A DNA stretch of 64,000 nucleotides from Epichloe hybrida (GCA_019022495.1 JAFEKR010000004.1:2046001-2110000), one strand, 5' to 3'. Positions 33,568 to 45,697 are shown, counted from the stretch's first letter. Notes: a model not told the origin generated them from the sequence alone. A program made the numbers and translations.

Positions 33568-35945
33568 TTATGAAGCAACTTCGTTGCCTAGCCTCTCCAG
33601 TTCTTCCTTTACAAACTCTCCAGCATTGACCAGCTCCGTGCTGCCATATACGACTCTCCTTCGGCCGCGGTCCTTGCTAGTCCGCTCCACCCACTCTTGC
33701 AGGTTGCCGTACTCCTCCATGCTCCCACCTCCCACGGTGAACACAACTGCTTCTGTGAATCCTTGACGTCGCTGACCAAAAGTTGCCGACTGTCCTGTGC
33801 CTTGCGAACCAGGCATGCCGCCCGGCGCGTTAGCTCCAGCCCCCGATCGGAGTGAGCTCGGCGGAGGCATGGTTCCGCGAGCATTTGAAGATCGCGGGTC
33901 GAAGTACAGATAGTTTTCCGTCTTGGCAATAGCAGATGACGATGCTGCGGATGGGTCCATGATGGATTCCACAATCTTGGTTACGGTAAGATCTCGGTCT
34001 GCCGGCAGGAAGTTTTTGACGCCAGAGATTAGTGATTCAAAGTTGGATGACAGTCCAGAAGGTACACCAGTCTCTTTCAGTCGGTCCGTTAGGCGGGTCG
34101 AAATGGACGAGAAACGACCGAATAGGTCAGATGATGAGGCTTGTTGGCCGGTATTGTTGTTTATGGTAGTAAGCTGTGTCATTTTGGTCGTGGCACGAAC
34201 CCTATTTTTTGTGGCAGTATGGTCAGTCAAGGATAATCATGTTTGTATACGTGTTATTATGAGTAGCATAATGCAAAACTCACTGTCGAACGTAGGGTAA
34301 GGATGAGACATTCGCCCCAGCGGCCTCAAGAGCTTTGGCGAAGCCCTCAAAATCTGCCCGGCCGACCTCTTGCTCGGTACTGAGGAACCAGATGATGAAT
34401 AATCGAAGCTTGTCCAGAGGCTCTTTGCCCTTGTTGTCGTCCTTGATGATTTCCATGACTTGTGCCTTGGTTTGCTTCATCACATTTTCTTCTAGCTGGA
34501 AGTAATTGTCAAGCTGTCGATCCTTGATGCCCGATAACAAGGCCGCCAAAATATTCATGTGCATGTCCAGAGTGCCCTTGCGCTCTCGCATCTCAGGTAG
34601 CAATGTTATCGCAGCCTTGAGATGCTGAGCACTCGCGCTCGTATCATTCTGTAAATCTTCCAAGTCAGAAACTCCAGTCTGTTTGGTAATAGCTGCAGTA
34701 TCTTCCTTGTATTTTGTTAATTCGGCGTCAATGTCCTCGGCCACTTGGGGGAAAGGGACTCCAGCATTCTTAGCCCAGAAGAAGTCGTTAGCGCTCAGAT
34801 CGTACGACTTCTTGGTGCTTCCCTTGGCCGGGTTGTTTTCTTCAACCGGTGTTTCGATGGTGATTCGGTTCAATTTCATGTTGAGTACATCGTGAACGAG
34901 GGATTGGTATGTCCAAGAATGCGACATCATTGGTATTAAGTCGACGTTGCGATCGAGCAGCACCAAGACGGGCCGAGAGCTCGGCGTATTCATGTTAGAC
35001 GGCCGCGAGCTGGAGAAGAGGTTGTCTTTCGAGTTGAGTATGTGGTCTCGAAGTTTTCTATCTAAGCGAGCTGCGACCATTTCTGCAGCAGCCCCTTTGG
35101 GACAGCGGATGATGGGAATCGCTCCTGGCGCGGAGGTCAGTAGTTGAAAATAGCCGCGATTGCTCGGTAAAGCGTACCCATAGTGACGACGACACTGAAG
35201 AGACCGCTGACTATTCGGTCCACTACAGCCTCAAGCTCCTCGTCGCTTGTTTTAGCGCTATTCAGAGCCCAGTATGTATGTGCTTGTTGCAAGCCCAGGC
35301 TGAACAGATCTGGCTCTGCAACGATGAAGTTGAGATATTGGTCAAACAGCTGCGCAATCTTTTCAGAGGTACCGGCAGTGGCTGTTTGGGTTGCAAAGTC
35401 TTCCAACAAAACTCGTGGGAGAGATGACAAGAAATTGATATAGGCTGGCGAGTACAACCCCTTCTGAAGATCGTTTGTAATGGCTCGCAGATTTTGCGCG
35501 TTCGGTTCGAGCAGGTATATAACGGGGACATCGGGAATAGGGTGTCGGGGGGTTCCAATGTGCCTTTTCAACAAACCCTCTGTTAGTGGCTTCCCGTACT
35601 GTCAGCTTGGATGTTAGGGGAGACGTACATGTGCATGGTGATACCCATTGACCGAAGGTCACTAACACGCAGAACGCTGCTTATGACGTCTCGTCCCAGA
35701 TCATCAAACACCAGCACCTTCCAGATCGGATTGCCGTCGGCATCGAGTATGGGAGCAACAGGCGCAAGAAGCCCGTTGGCATTAGCATCGTCGGATTCAG
35801 TAGCTTCAGGAACTTCATTGAGGTTGAGGATCTTCTTGAGCGAAGCTGACGAGAACAGTCAGAAAGCCAGAAGAGTTATGAGAGAGTTCAGATGGTTGAA
35901 TATACCTATTTGTCGATCTCGTAAAGAATTGCCTTTGGTAGCCAT
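33568..35945 (-). CDS. sly1: Sly1, Sec1/Munc18-family protein for ER-Golgi fusion
   Basis: Five exons: 35945-35906, 35845-35629, 35563-35178, 35124-34284 and 34201-33568 (introns of 60, 65, 53 and 82 nt). The product is about 705 aa, slightly longer than yeast Sly1 (666). The N-terminus (MATKGNSLRDRQI then ASLKKILNLNE) and the domain 1 segments WKVLVFDDLGRDVISSVLRV and HPIPDVPVIYLLEPN fit the SM fold. So do VVVTMGAIPIIRCPKGAAAE, PVLVLLDRNVDLIPMMSHSW (SM signature DR-x-x-D-L-x-P-x-x-H) and the C-terminal VRATTKMTQL and FTEAVVFTVGGGSMEEYGNL. The last of these is the Sec1-family end motif. Sly1 binds the Sed5 syntaxin and templates SNARE assembly on ER and Golgi membranes. All four splice junctions restore conserved sequence, so I am confident of the model. 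Confidence 0.95.
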
Positions 35946-38157
35946 TATTGCGAGCTGTGTGGTGTGAGCTGAAAGGTGGTGGGGTGTTGAACGCAGCGAG
36001 GTTAGCTGTCCCAGTTGCCGAGCAAATTGACGCGGCCAATACAGTCGATCTGTAGCATTAATCGCAGCAATCTTCTTGCCGACCTGGTGGTTTATTAGCT
36101 TCGGGACGCGTCTGAAGTGGCTGTATCAAGTCTCGGGCAAGACCATCGTCACATCAATATGCGCTTAACCCTACTCGCCATGGAAGCTCCTTAGTATTAC
36201 TTGACACTGGTGACAGCAGTGGCCACAGTGTAATGGGTCTGGGCGCTTGGTTTGCGGGAACGGAGCGACTCAAATTCCGGGGCACCCTTTAGGCCAGTCT
36301 GGCGTCTGGGGGCTCTGCTGGTCCGAGGTGGTGCACGCCTTGGTGCCTGAACTATCTGGTCACAGCAAAGGCAAACCCAGCCTGGTCACGACGTTCACCA
36401 CACTTTTCAACCAGCATCGACTGACCTCCATCAAACATCTTGCCTCTTGCCATCTGCTGAGAATCGCGTTGCATCAGCTTTCATCGGCAAGCTGTGGCGT
36501 CATCTGGATCTGCTACTAGTTCTTTCAACTCCCCAACCCAATTTCGACAGTTCGCCGTAATAACATCGCCATCTATTCGATCGCTAGGCTGTCGCATGAT
36601 CGCTGGACCTCTCCGTAAAGCGCGTTCATTGCACCCGTAACCAGCGCGACAGAGAGGCGCATCATGCACAGCTCGGTTTCGTGACCGAAAATCGAAAGAT
36701 TAAAAAATCACTGTGGGTATGCTTAATCTTGACACCTAACAACCTCCCCTTTCCCGCACAAAATATCATGTCTTGGTGGCGAGTTCTTCCCAAGCCAAAA
36801 CTCTTTCCCCTGAGCCTGTCGCCAGTATGAATGGAAGCAACGTCACCGACAATTCTGTATGATTCGGCTATTTTACATTGATGAGATGCCATGGTCTTTT
36901 TAATATGGCCCTTTTGAAATCGCGATAGAATCGGACACACCTAATCTCTCAGACCAGTTTAGAGAGACAGGTCAAATGATGGAGATGACGGTCGGTCCCT
37001 GCAGAAGCAGCGCATCAGCCGTGGTGGCAATTTGAGAGGCACAAATTACCATGACATAGAACAAACATCACGTGTCCTTTGCCACACCTCACCGATTGGG
37101 TTGTCACTCAGGATAATGCGATTGTAAAGAAGAAGAAAACAGAAAGAAATGGCATCTCAACACGGACATAAACAAGCCCTTGCGTGTTTAGCATCCAGGC
37201 CGGATGGTTGCACAGTTGTTGTCGCGAGTCTCCAGTTGATGGGACTTCTGATGTCACCTCACTGGTACCAACGCAGCTATGCAAGTCGAATAGCCGGGAC
37301 AGCCTTTGACCTATTCGGAGCCTTAATGAATACGGCTCTCTTCTTCTTCTTCTTCCTCCTCTTCTCTCGCCGTCACTCCTTTGCAGTCCAGAACTGCTCA
37401 CTCTTCGCCGCCATCTTCCCGTCCTTGTCGGTGTTGCAGATGGTGATCGTCACTCGACTTGAGTCGTGCATCAATCAACGAGATGATGGACGGTTGACGA
37501 CAATTGGGGACTGGATGCCTGCCAATCCCCCCCCTTACATTTATTCTCTTTTTTTTTTATCATTCCCTCTTGTTGCTCATACGAAATCGTTATCAATGTT
37601 TTCAGGCTCAAAATTTCACCAACCTCTTCCAAAGAAAGCCACGACTAACCATTCCTTTTCTCTGCGCAGATTGTTCCGAGATCAACCCAATCCCTGCGCA
37701 TCTTCTGTTTCTCGACTAGCGCCTGAAGTGGGACCAGCAACACCTACAGCCGACATTCAGCCGTTAACACGACTATTGCATCTAATACAAGTTCCTCACC
37801 GCGTTGGTTCCTTTGGTAAGTACTTCCCCCCTCGCCCTTGTTCCATGGCATGACCTCCATCCACCACCTGTAGGCGTCCCAGGCGTCCCTTCCGCGCAGC
37901 AACCAATCAGCCCCACTTTGATTGCACGGTGCTGTCGCAGGGCGCTCTGTGTTGCTGCCATCGCCACAAACGCTCATTTCCCACCTCTCACTCCTCCTTG
38001 CCCTCATTGTCGTTCTTCGAATTTGTGGCCACACTCATCGCGCGCTCACCCGGGTTGGTGATGTTCGCTGACATGATTTGCTAGCTATAGACTTCTTACT
38101 CGTTGCTGTCGTCCATGAATAGTGCATGTTTGGGCAAAGACTAAACCATCACTTGAA
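35946..38157. other. Divergent intergenic region sly1 / PNUTS-like gene, 2.2 kb
   Basis: This holds the promoters of both genes. Pyrimidine-rich stretches (CTTCTTCTTCTTC near 37341-37356; T-run at 37549-37558) lie near the right gene and look like leader sequence, which may contain an intron (GTAAGT at 37818). A 234-codon frame at 37149-37853 shows no motif and is not called. Confidence 0.4.
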
Positions 38158-41100
38158 ATGCAGTCCTGGTCCGACGCGGGCCAGAACGGCACGGGCGGAC
38201 CGGAATCATGGCAAGGAGGCTTCGCCTATGGAAGTCAGGATAACCAATTCGATCCTAATCAGGCCTGGTCGCAGCCTGTAAGCGCCCAGGCTGGCTCGTT
38301 TTCACATATGGCCAGTCACCAAGATGGTCACTCATCAAACTTCTTCAGCCCATCTCACCAGGACGACGCTTTCTTGGCAGGTGGCCTACACCATTCACGA
38401 GGCGGCGGATCCAGCTTTCATGGTGCTCATGGTCCCATGGGATTGAATCCGCAGTTCTCCCAAACTGGTCAAGATGTAATCGATCCCGCCTTTAGTGATA
38501 TGCACTCTGATATCTACGGGCAACAGCCCAAGGGAAATTTAAGTATGAATCAAAGCCATTCAAATCGACACCATGGACTGGCTGAGAATTACACACAACA
38601 CGAATTCCATTTTTCTGGCCAGAATGAACCTCCATTCGACCCAACGGTAGACCAGTACAACCCAACCCGACTTCTGCCTCGGTCTGGGGCCCAACACAGT
38701 CAGCCAGTCCAGCATTTTGATGGCCTACCGAGCGGCTTCCAGCAAGAACAGCATTTCTCTCGACAACCTCAGCAATCACCCCCGGCTCAGCAGCAGCGAC
38801 CCTTCTCCCACGAGCAAGAATTTGTCCAGAACATAAACAACCAGCCGGGTCATTTTGGGCAAGATCCCAACGTACATTTGGCCTTCCAACAACAACGGCA
38901 ACAGCTACATTCGCCTCACTCCCCCGCGCATCAACAGGCCCATCCTCACGGCCAGCAAGCCTTGAACACTGCAAAGTACGCCCAGAAACCCGGTGTTTTT
39001 CCTCAAATAGGCCATCAAACTCAACATCATAATTTTGATCCGTCCTTGACGCACGCTACGTCCCAAGCTCCTCTAGATGCTCAAACCTCAGCATCTGCCT
39101 CAGCAGAATCCCCAGCACAGAAGAAACGGAAGCGGCCCGCCAAAGCCGTGTCCGAAGCCCCAGCGGCCGAGAGTCCAGTAGCACTTATTACCGATTTCCC
39201 CGCCGATCCGTTCACCAAGAAGTCTGAGGATGTAGACACTCTGCCCGTTCCTGTGCCGTCTGCGGAAGAGGCAAGGTCAATTGCCGATTTTGGGAAACGC
39301 AACAAATCAGCCCAGGCAAAATACCCATCAATCAAAGGACTTCCCCACTTGGTTTATGAGGGCACCGTCAAGCTTCCAGGTAAGGTGCATGTCAACCCTT
39401 TCACCAGGTGTGTCAATCTAACCATGTCTTGTTCTCCAGCCCCCAAAAGCTATGACAAGCTGGCCCCCTTGGTTGCTATTCCCCCTCGTAGTGGGCAGCC
39501 GATTATCCCTGAGCAGAGTTGCTCGTTGCCATGTGAGGTCCAGGGTCGTTTCACTAGCAAGTACCGTCCCTCTATCGAAAAGAGTGGCCTTGATGAGAGG
39601 CGAGCAGAGGCCAAAACCCTGCTGGATGAGTACGATCAGTCTATGAAGACCTTGGGCAAGCGACAGCCAAAATATACTGAATACCCCCGTAAGTAATGGC
39701 TGGCCATGTTGCTTGTTGCCGCTGGATTTCTAATGCGCCGCAGATGCCCTGAAGGAACAACTCAAATCAGACGAAGCTTCCAAAAACAAGGCTGAGAAGA
39801 CAGCCAAAAAATCGCTTGAAGGCGATCGAAATAAACCCGTGAGTGCTTCTGCTACGCATGATATCATTTGACCGCCTGGATTGACAAATCATCCAGATTC
39901 GCTCTGCCACCCGTCCGACAGATCCGGTAGAAGCAGCTGCATGGGATGCCATTAGATTTGTTCACCTCGATCAGGCCTCTCAGCGAACAACCTCGCTCAT
40001 AGCTGGGCGTGTGCAGCAAGCTGGCGACTTCTTCATCAAACTTCGAACAGACATGAATCGCAGCAAACTTGACCTCGATCAGGCCGTCAAGGATAAACAG
40101 CCCGAAAATGTCCTTGCTAGGAAGAAGGCGGAAGCCGAGCAGAAGAAGGAGGCTCTTTATAGAGCACTGGATGCCACTGTCGAACACGCCGATGATGCGG
40201 TGCTGGATAACCTTGGCGGGCACCAAAAGTTGATTCTTAGCTTGGTCAACTCGCTCATTTCCTCGATCAAATCGGGTGACTTTTCTGGAAAACTCCCTAA
40301 AATCGTGCTCGAGCTGTTCACGCATTTCCGAATGACGAAGAAAATTGTTGAGACGACCAACTTTGATACCGTCCGGAAAAGATTCGAAGACAAGGGTGAC
40401 GATGAGGTCAAAGACCTCATTCGAGAAATCACGGCCAAGATCAAGAAGTATCAGAAGGCCAATGAACCTGAAACAGCGACAGGCTACACCGGAACGTCAG
40501 CGGCAAGTCGGGCCAAGGCTGGAGGCAAGCAGGCACCATCATCATCGGACAGTGGTATCTCGACGAAACGGGGTCGAGACGATGATCCTGATACACGGAC
40601 TGTGAAGAAGATTGTTGTTGAAGCGGGTGGAAGTTCGCTGAGCAAGAAGCTAGCTCAGCCCAAGATTACTTCATCGCAATCCACGATCAAGACAGCCCCC
40701 ACAGCGAAACCAGCGACGTCATCTGTTCTGCCCGGAAAGTCACGACCTTTGGCCAAGACTGTGGCAAAGGCCGAATCCCTTGTAGCCGATAGTTCTTCTC
40801 ACACCTCTGCCGACGACAAGGGCAAATTTGAGCCCAAAAACCCAAATTTGTCAGTCAAGCCATCAGAGGCCAGGGCCGTTCCAGCAAAGCCGACGTCAAG
40901 CTCGACGTCGTCGAGCAGCGCACTTTCTGGCATTGCATCATTGCTGGATGCCATCAATTCTAAGAAGCCAGAGGCAGTTTCTGCGATATCAAAAGACTCC
41001 AAGGTTTTTGACAGTTCCGAGACATCAGAGCAGAGAGCCAAGCGCCTGCGCAGAGAAGCAAAGAGGAAGCTCCGCGTGAGTTGGAAGCCTGATGAAGAGC

Positions 41101-42650
41101 TTGTGCAGGTCAAGATATTCCAGAAAGACGACGGAGAGGACGAGGGTCGCGATGTCAACATGATTCGTGACGCCGCAGACGACCGATCCGAAGGAATGGT
41201 TTTGAAGCAGCGTGCCGACGCGGACGACGATGAAGACGACGATGATATTCCTTATCAGCCATGGGTTAGCCCCAGTGCCACGAACTTCTCACATCTACCA
41301 TCCCATGTCCGGAATAAAAGCTTTGTCACTCGAGGTGGCAGTGTCACCTTTTCCACTGTAGAGCAAAAGTTGATCGCCGAGCGTGAGCAGCGGGAGCTCA
41401 TGGCCATCTACACCGACGTCAACGACATTCCGCCGACTCCCAAATCGCCTCCTCCAGAGCAGGCAGCTGGGCAGGCATCCAACTCCAAGGCTGGATATGT
41501 TCCAACGGATGATGCCAAGTTTGAGGAATTACAGCTGCGGTGGAGGGAGGAGCAGAACATGGGCGCGGACCGGGCGTTGTCGTTGGCTCTGGGCAGGATC
41601 GAGGCGAAGAATAATCCGTCGACCAAGCTCGACACAATTTTCGGCCGACTGAAAGCAATACCTAACAATTCCAATTCATACCAGGCCGCAGCCGCATCAT
41701 ACCCATCGCACCCACTCAACCAGTTCGCGCACCACAGCTTCCCGTTTGCTGTGGGCCCGTCTGGCGAAGAGCAAGTTTTTGCCTGTCTTCAATCTGACAA
41801 AATCAGAACTTGGCGTGATCCGAACCCCATTCATGTGGACCTCGCTCGTCCTCATCATTATGGCGACAAGAACCTGCAAATGATCGGTAATCACATTGAA
41901 ACCGTGGCCAAAAGTCTGGCCAGCAAAACGTATCCTGCCACTGCCCCTCCAGAATGGTCGGCACACGACCAAGAGCGGGTGCGTGAATGGTGGCTTGGAT
42001 ATAACAAGGAGGCGGCTGCAAAGCAACGAAAGTTGGATGAAGACCGCGCCCGTGCCGAGGCAGAGACGAATGCTTTGAGGATGGTGGCGGCTGCTGCTGG
42101 CGGCCAGTCCGCGGGTCAGGGTCAGCCGCAAGACTGGAGTGCCTATTATCAACATCAACAAGCTTACGCGCCATACATGGCCCTTCTCCAGCAAATGACG
42201 GGTGGTGGTCAGGCACCGCAGCCACCATCTGCTGAAGCCCCCCCAGGTCAACCAGGCCAGATTCCTGATGCCCAGCTTCAGTCCATCCTGGCTGCTATCA
42301 ACCAGCCACAGCAACAGCAAAACTCCAAGGGCACAAGCGTGAACCCCCTGAGCATTTTGAACCCGACCGACCCTTCGTATCAGCGACTGTTGCTGCTGAC
42401 ACAGATGACACAAGGCCAACAAAGTCAGCCTGCACCGCCACCTCCACCGCCCCCTATCTCGCAGTCTCTCGATCGAGACTGGGATCGTGGAGATTACAGA
42501 GACAGAGACGGAAAGGATAGCCGCAAGAAAAAGGCCACTCTGCCACCCCATAAACCGGCCAACAAGGCGTTGATCGGAACCAAAGCGTGCACATTTTGGC
42601 AGCAAGGCAAATGTGCGCGAGGTGACAAGTGTACTTTTCGGCACGACTGA
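38158..42650 (+). CDS. PNUTS/Ppn1-like protein: TFIIS-N-like region, PP1-docking motif and C-terminal CCCH finger
   Basis: Four exons: 38158-39379, 39440-39688, 39744-39838 and 39897-42650 (introns of 60, 55 and 58 nt). The product is about 1439 aa. The N-terminal third is Gln/His/Ser-rich and disordered. A helical segment at about 540-710 includes LGGHQKLILSLVNSLISSI and LPKIVLELFTHFRMTKKIVE and resembles a TFIIS-N (LW) domain. Near residue 915, RKLRVSWKPDEELVQVKIF contains R-V-S-W, a candidate RVxF site for protein phosphatase 1. The extreme C-terminus, CTFWQQGKCARGDKCTFRH, is a C-x7-C-x5-C-x3-H zinc finger. Metazoan PNUTS has this order (LW, RVxF, CCCH), and fission yeast Ppn1 is the counterpart in the 3'-end processing complex. 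Hence the inferred role is targeting PP1 to RNA polymerase II termination. The start could instead be the ATG at 38122. Intron 1 is stop-free and a multiple of three. Confidence 0.75.
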
Positions 42651-43034
42651 CACCAGCACGGCAGGAGTGTCATATTGTAAAAACAAAGGAAAGAGAGCCC
42701 TAGCATATGGCGTTTTGGCGAGGGGAATACTTTGCGGTTTGCATTCTTCACGGGGGACGGGAAGCAAGCATAGGTTTTGGTGGGATTCAATAAAAAAAAG
42801 AAAATTCAAAAAAATCGAGGCGTTTACACTATCATCGGCTCTCGCATGTATGATATGCTTGAGGCACTTAGATTCAACTCTTTTTATGTTCTGATACCAA
42901 CCCATTTCCTTGGTGGCCTGCATGTAAAGTGAAACTCTTTGGCAGATGCTCCATGTATGATGGCCGATTGCGCTGCTTCTCATGAGCAGTCTCTTCACTC
43001 GTTCCCGTCCTCATCCCCCTAATTTAATTTTGCC
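42651..43034. other. Convergent intergenic region, 384 bp
   Basis: These are the 3' flanks of the PNUTS-like gene (plus) and translin (minus). An A-rich stretch near 42790-42815 is the only notable item. Confidence 0.45.
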
Positions 43035-44142
43035 TCATTCCCCCGTCTTCATCTCCGTGTCTACCGCACCAGGTCTCGCCACAAGTCCCCTCAGACTCAA
43101 GTCATACACCACGTCCTCCACTCTCTTGACATCGTACTTGACCGCATCGGCGCGCTTCCTCAAGATGTCGTTCTTGAGGTTGAGCAGCTGAAACCCGGCG
43201 AAGATGTCCTTAATAAACGCGCTGATGGTCATGGGCAGCTCAAAGTCGCCGAGAGTTACGGCGTTGGTGGCCAGGCGGGCTAGTTCGGGGGTGAGGTCGG
43301 TGAGGGAGAGGAGGTACTCTTCTATGGTGAAGTGGAAGGCGTCGCGGTCTTTGAGATTTGTGGGGACTGTGTTTGGGGGGTGTTAGTTCTGGACCCTGGT
43401 GGTAGTATTTGCAAAAGGTAGTAGTATCTCGGATAGAGGGTAGAAAGTGAGGGAGAATTAAAGAAGAAAGGGCCGAAACAGGGAAACCAGACAAAGAGGG
43501 TTTTTTTTTTTTTTTTTTTTTTTTTTGCGTATACGGTTCCTTGGTGGGCACATTATACCACATCATACCTGAGAAGATGGCCCCGACCTCCTCCAGAGTC
43601 AGCAATCGACCCAATTCACCGGGTTTAGAGTCGGAGCCAAAACCCCCCAACCACGCGCAGTAGAGGGCCGTCCCAATGGCATTTTGAACACACCGCGCCC
43701 ACTTGGTGTTGTATCTAGATGGCAGCTTAGCTCGTCTGCCATGGACTCTTTCTTCTTCACCGTCTTGGAAGACGTGGCAAAGGCGGCGTCACTGACTTGT
43801 AGTAAGGGTGCTTGGAAGCAACTTGGTTCAATTCCTTCACGATGACGACTTGTTCCTTGACGGCATTTTCAACCTGCTCTACCAAGGCGGGGTCTGGGGG
43901 GTTTTTTTTTAAAAAAAAAAAAAAATTAGCCAGGAAGGAGAGGGGGAAGAAACGGGGTAGGACGCACAGCGAGCGCGGGGCGTAGAGTGAACTCGTGATA
44001 GGAGTCCTTGTGCTGAGGCGACGGTTCGTTCGAGCTTTTGCACGATTTGGGTGAGGGCGTCGCGGACCTGGGATTCTTCTTCGATTTTTGATTCGAGGTA
44101 GCTGAAGATGGAGGGGTCGAGGAGGGTGGATCGGGCGGACAT
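43035..44142 (-). CDS. tsn1: Translin (nucleic-acid-binding, C3PO subunit)
   Basis: Four exons: 44142-43968, 43893-43797, 43714-43569 and 43366-43035 (introns of 74, 82 and 202 nt). The product is about 249 aa, close to the usual ~230. Splicing restores family sequence throughout: LLSRVHSTPRAR|YPALVEQVE, then HPYYK|YNTKWARCVQNAIG, then LLTLEEVGAIFS|VPTNLKDRDAF. After that come IEEYLLSLTDLTPELARLAT, FIKDIFAGFQLLNLKNDILR and KRVEDVVYDLSLRGL, the translin C-terminal signature. Translin forms an all-helical octamer that binds single-stranded RNA and DNA, and with TRAX makes the C3PO endoribonuclease. The third intron contains a run of 26 T (plus strand 43501-43526). The start MSARSTLLDPSIF is the first Met of the conserved helix. 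It is convergent with the PNUTS-like gene. Confidence 0.93.
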
Positions 44143-44509
44143 TGTTGGGTGGTGATGGGTGGTGATTTAGGTGGTGACGAGTTTTCAGGTGAGCTGAGGT
44201 TGATTGAAGCTGGGAGCTTTACGGAGTAGTGGGGCGCGGATTTAGAGTAACACCAGAATTCTTATTCACGACGACATCTACGAGGTGTTGGATCTACTAC
44301 GAACAGCAGAGTGCGACCCCGAAGAACAAAAGCGCTCTGCATCACCTTGAATTTTACATCGTATTTGAGAACATCAGGTCGCGTCACGGCTACGCGAGTG
44401 AACACATAATACATACATACCCCGTGCGACAATTCATTCGGCATCTTCTTCACAGCCAGATTAAAAAAATCCGACGGCAATGAAAACACAGGGACGACAG
44501 CGAAAACCT
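44143..44509. other. Region between translin start and U2 snRNA 3' end
   Basis: This holds the translin promoter side and the U2 downstream flank. One TACGGAGTA motif lies at 44220-44228, 78 bases upstream of the translin ATG. No gene is visible. Confidence 0.45.
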
Positions 44510-44699
44510 TCGCATCACCTGGAAACAGTGAAAGACCAGGGACACAGTGGCACCAGACTCGTGTGTAAACACAGAGGAGATCCAGGCCCGGAGACCAAAA
44601 ATAAGAATAATCAAGAAAATGCCCCGTGTGGGGGCGTTTCAGAGATTAAACTGAAAAGAACAGATACTACACTTGATCTAAGCCATACGGCAAAGAGAG
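44510..44699 (-). ncRNA. U2: U2 spliceosomal snRNA
   Basis: The minus strand from 44699 reads CTCTCTTTGCCGTATGGCTT and then AGATCAAGTGTAGTATCTGT and TCTTTTCAGTTTAATCTCTG. This is the strongly conserved U2 5' domain. It contains the branch-site recognition element GTAGTA (plus strand 44665-44670), which pairs with the intron branch sequence. Further along are a GCCCC/GGGGC hairpin (44621-44635), an Sm-binding site ATTTTTGG (44595-44602) and a terminal stem-loop CCTGG..CCAGG (44518-44540) suitable for stem IV. The 5' end is placed at 44699 by analogy with fungal U2, and the 3' end is approximate (within about 10 nt). The gene lies between translin and the hydrophobin on the same strand, and open frames crossing it are spurious. 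Confidence 0.93.
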
Positions 44700-45697
44700 C
44701 TGGAGAGGAAAAGGGGAAAGAAGAAAATGGGAGGTGGTGAGAGGCAAAGTCGTCATCTTATACTCGGGCTTGGGAAAGGCGGTGAGAGGCTCGAAGGAGG
44801 CTGGCAGATGGTGGTGGAGCTGCTGCCTGCCGGATGACGCAAATGAATCTAACATCCACATTTGCCCTTGTTTTCCATCCTTGCCAATTGATCGCACTGT
44901 CAACCAGTAGCCTGGATGGCCATTCTCGTCAGCTTGGAAAGTTGTTGGCGCGGTAATCCGTAGAGAGCGTGGTTGTTGCAGTTCCGCCAAGCCACTCTTC
45001 ATGTCTTGGTGCTTCTCTGGAAAAGGAATCAAGACGTTCGACTCATTGTTTATCACCGACGCTGATATTCGATTCTCCATTCGAGCCATTCGAGCCCGCC
45101 CGAGCATCATCCTTTTCGTTGCAAGAAATTGAATCTATCTGGGTATAGGCATCCCTGCAAATGCTGAGTAGATGTCGAAAGTCCTTTGGAAATAGAAACT
45201 GTTCTACAGACTACATAGGAAAATCACTAACGTACGGATCCGTAGTACATTTATTGTTGGCCTATTTATATAGAAGTAAATGTACCTCTAGTCCACTTTT
45301 ATCTAATTGGATACAGACCCTGATTGACGTGACTCTATAAGGTGGAACACGCTTACATGTAAGGAGATTGACAACCAGTTCCACATTCAAAGTCCTTACT
45401 TTCTGTCGCTCTGCAAGTGACCATGGGACTACCAAATTTCTGCGGCACCTCAACTTGTCATTGACTTCAACACGCTTATACAAGAATGAAACAAATTTCT
45501 CGAAATGCTGAATATGTTCTCTATTAAAAAAAATGGTACAGTATAGTTCGGTTCTAGCTTGTCTATGACGAAATGTAACATTCACGTGCCATCTTTCAAC
45601 ATTCGAATCGATGACACCCTTATAGAAAAGAATACGTCTCCAAAATAACATCCCTAGTAGTGCAATGCAGCGCAATTGAGTCAGGCCAAGTAAGCCA
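44700..45697. other. U2 upstream region and hydrophobin 3' flank, 1 kb
   Basis: The U2 promoter should lie just right of 44699; no element was recognised. A 147-codon minus-strand frame (45110-44667), with a protein-like segment GHPGYWLTVRSIGKDGKQGQ near its middle, ends inside U2. It could be a small unknown gene or a remnant, and I do not call it. A TACGGATCCGTA palindrome lies at 45233-45244. The part from 45250 to 45700 is AT-richer. Confidence 0.4.

Noticed and set aside
37149..37853. A 234-codon plus-strand frame before the PNUTS-like gene
   Set aside because: It is low in recognisable protein features, overlaps the pyrimidine-rich leader and a probable leader intron, and has no family resemblance.
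44667..45110. A 147-codon minus-strand frame upstream of U2
   Set aside because: Parts look protein-like, but it ends inside the U2 gene, has no recognised domain, and lies where the U2 promoter is expected. I left it uncalled and described it in the region entry.
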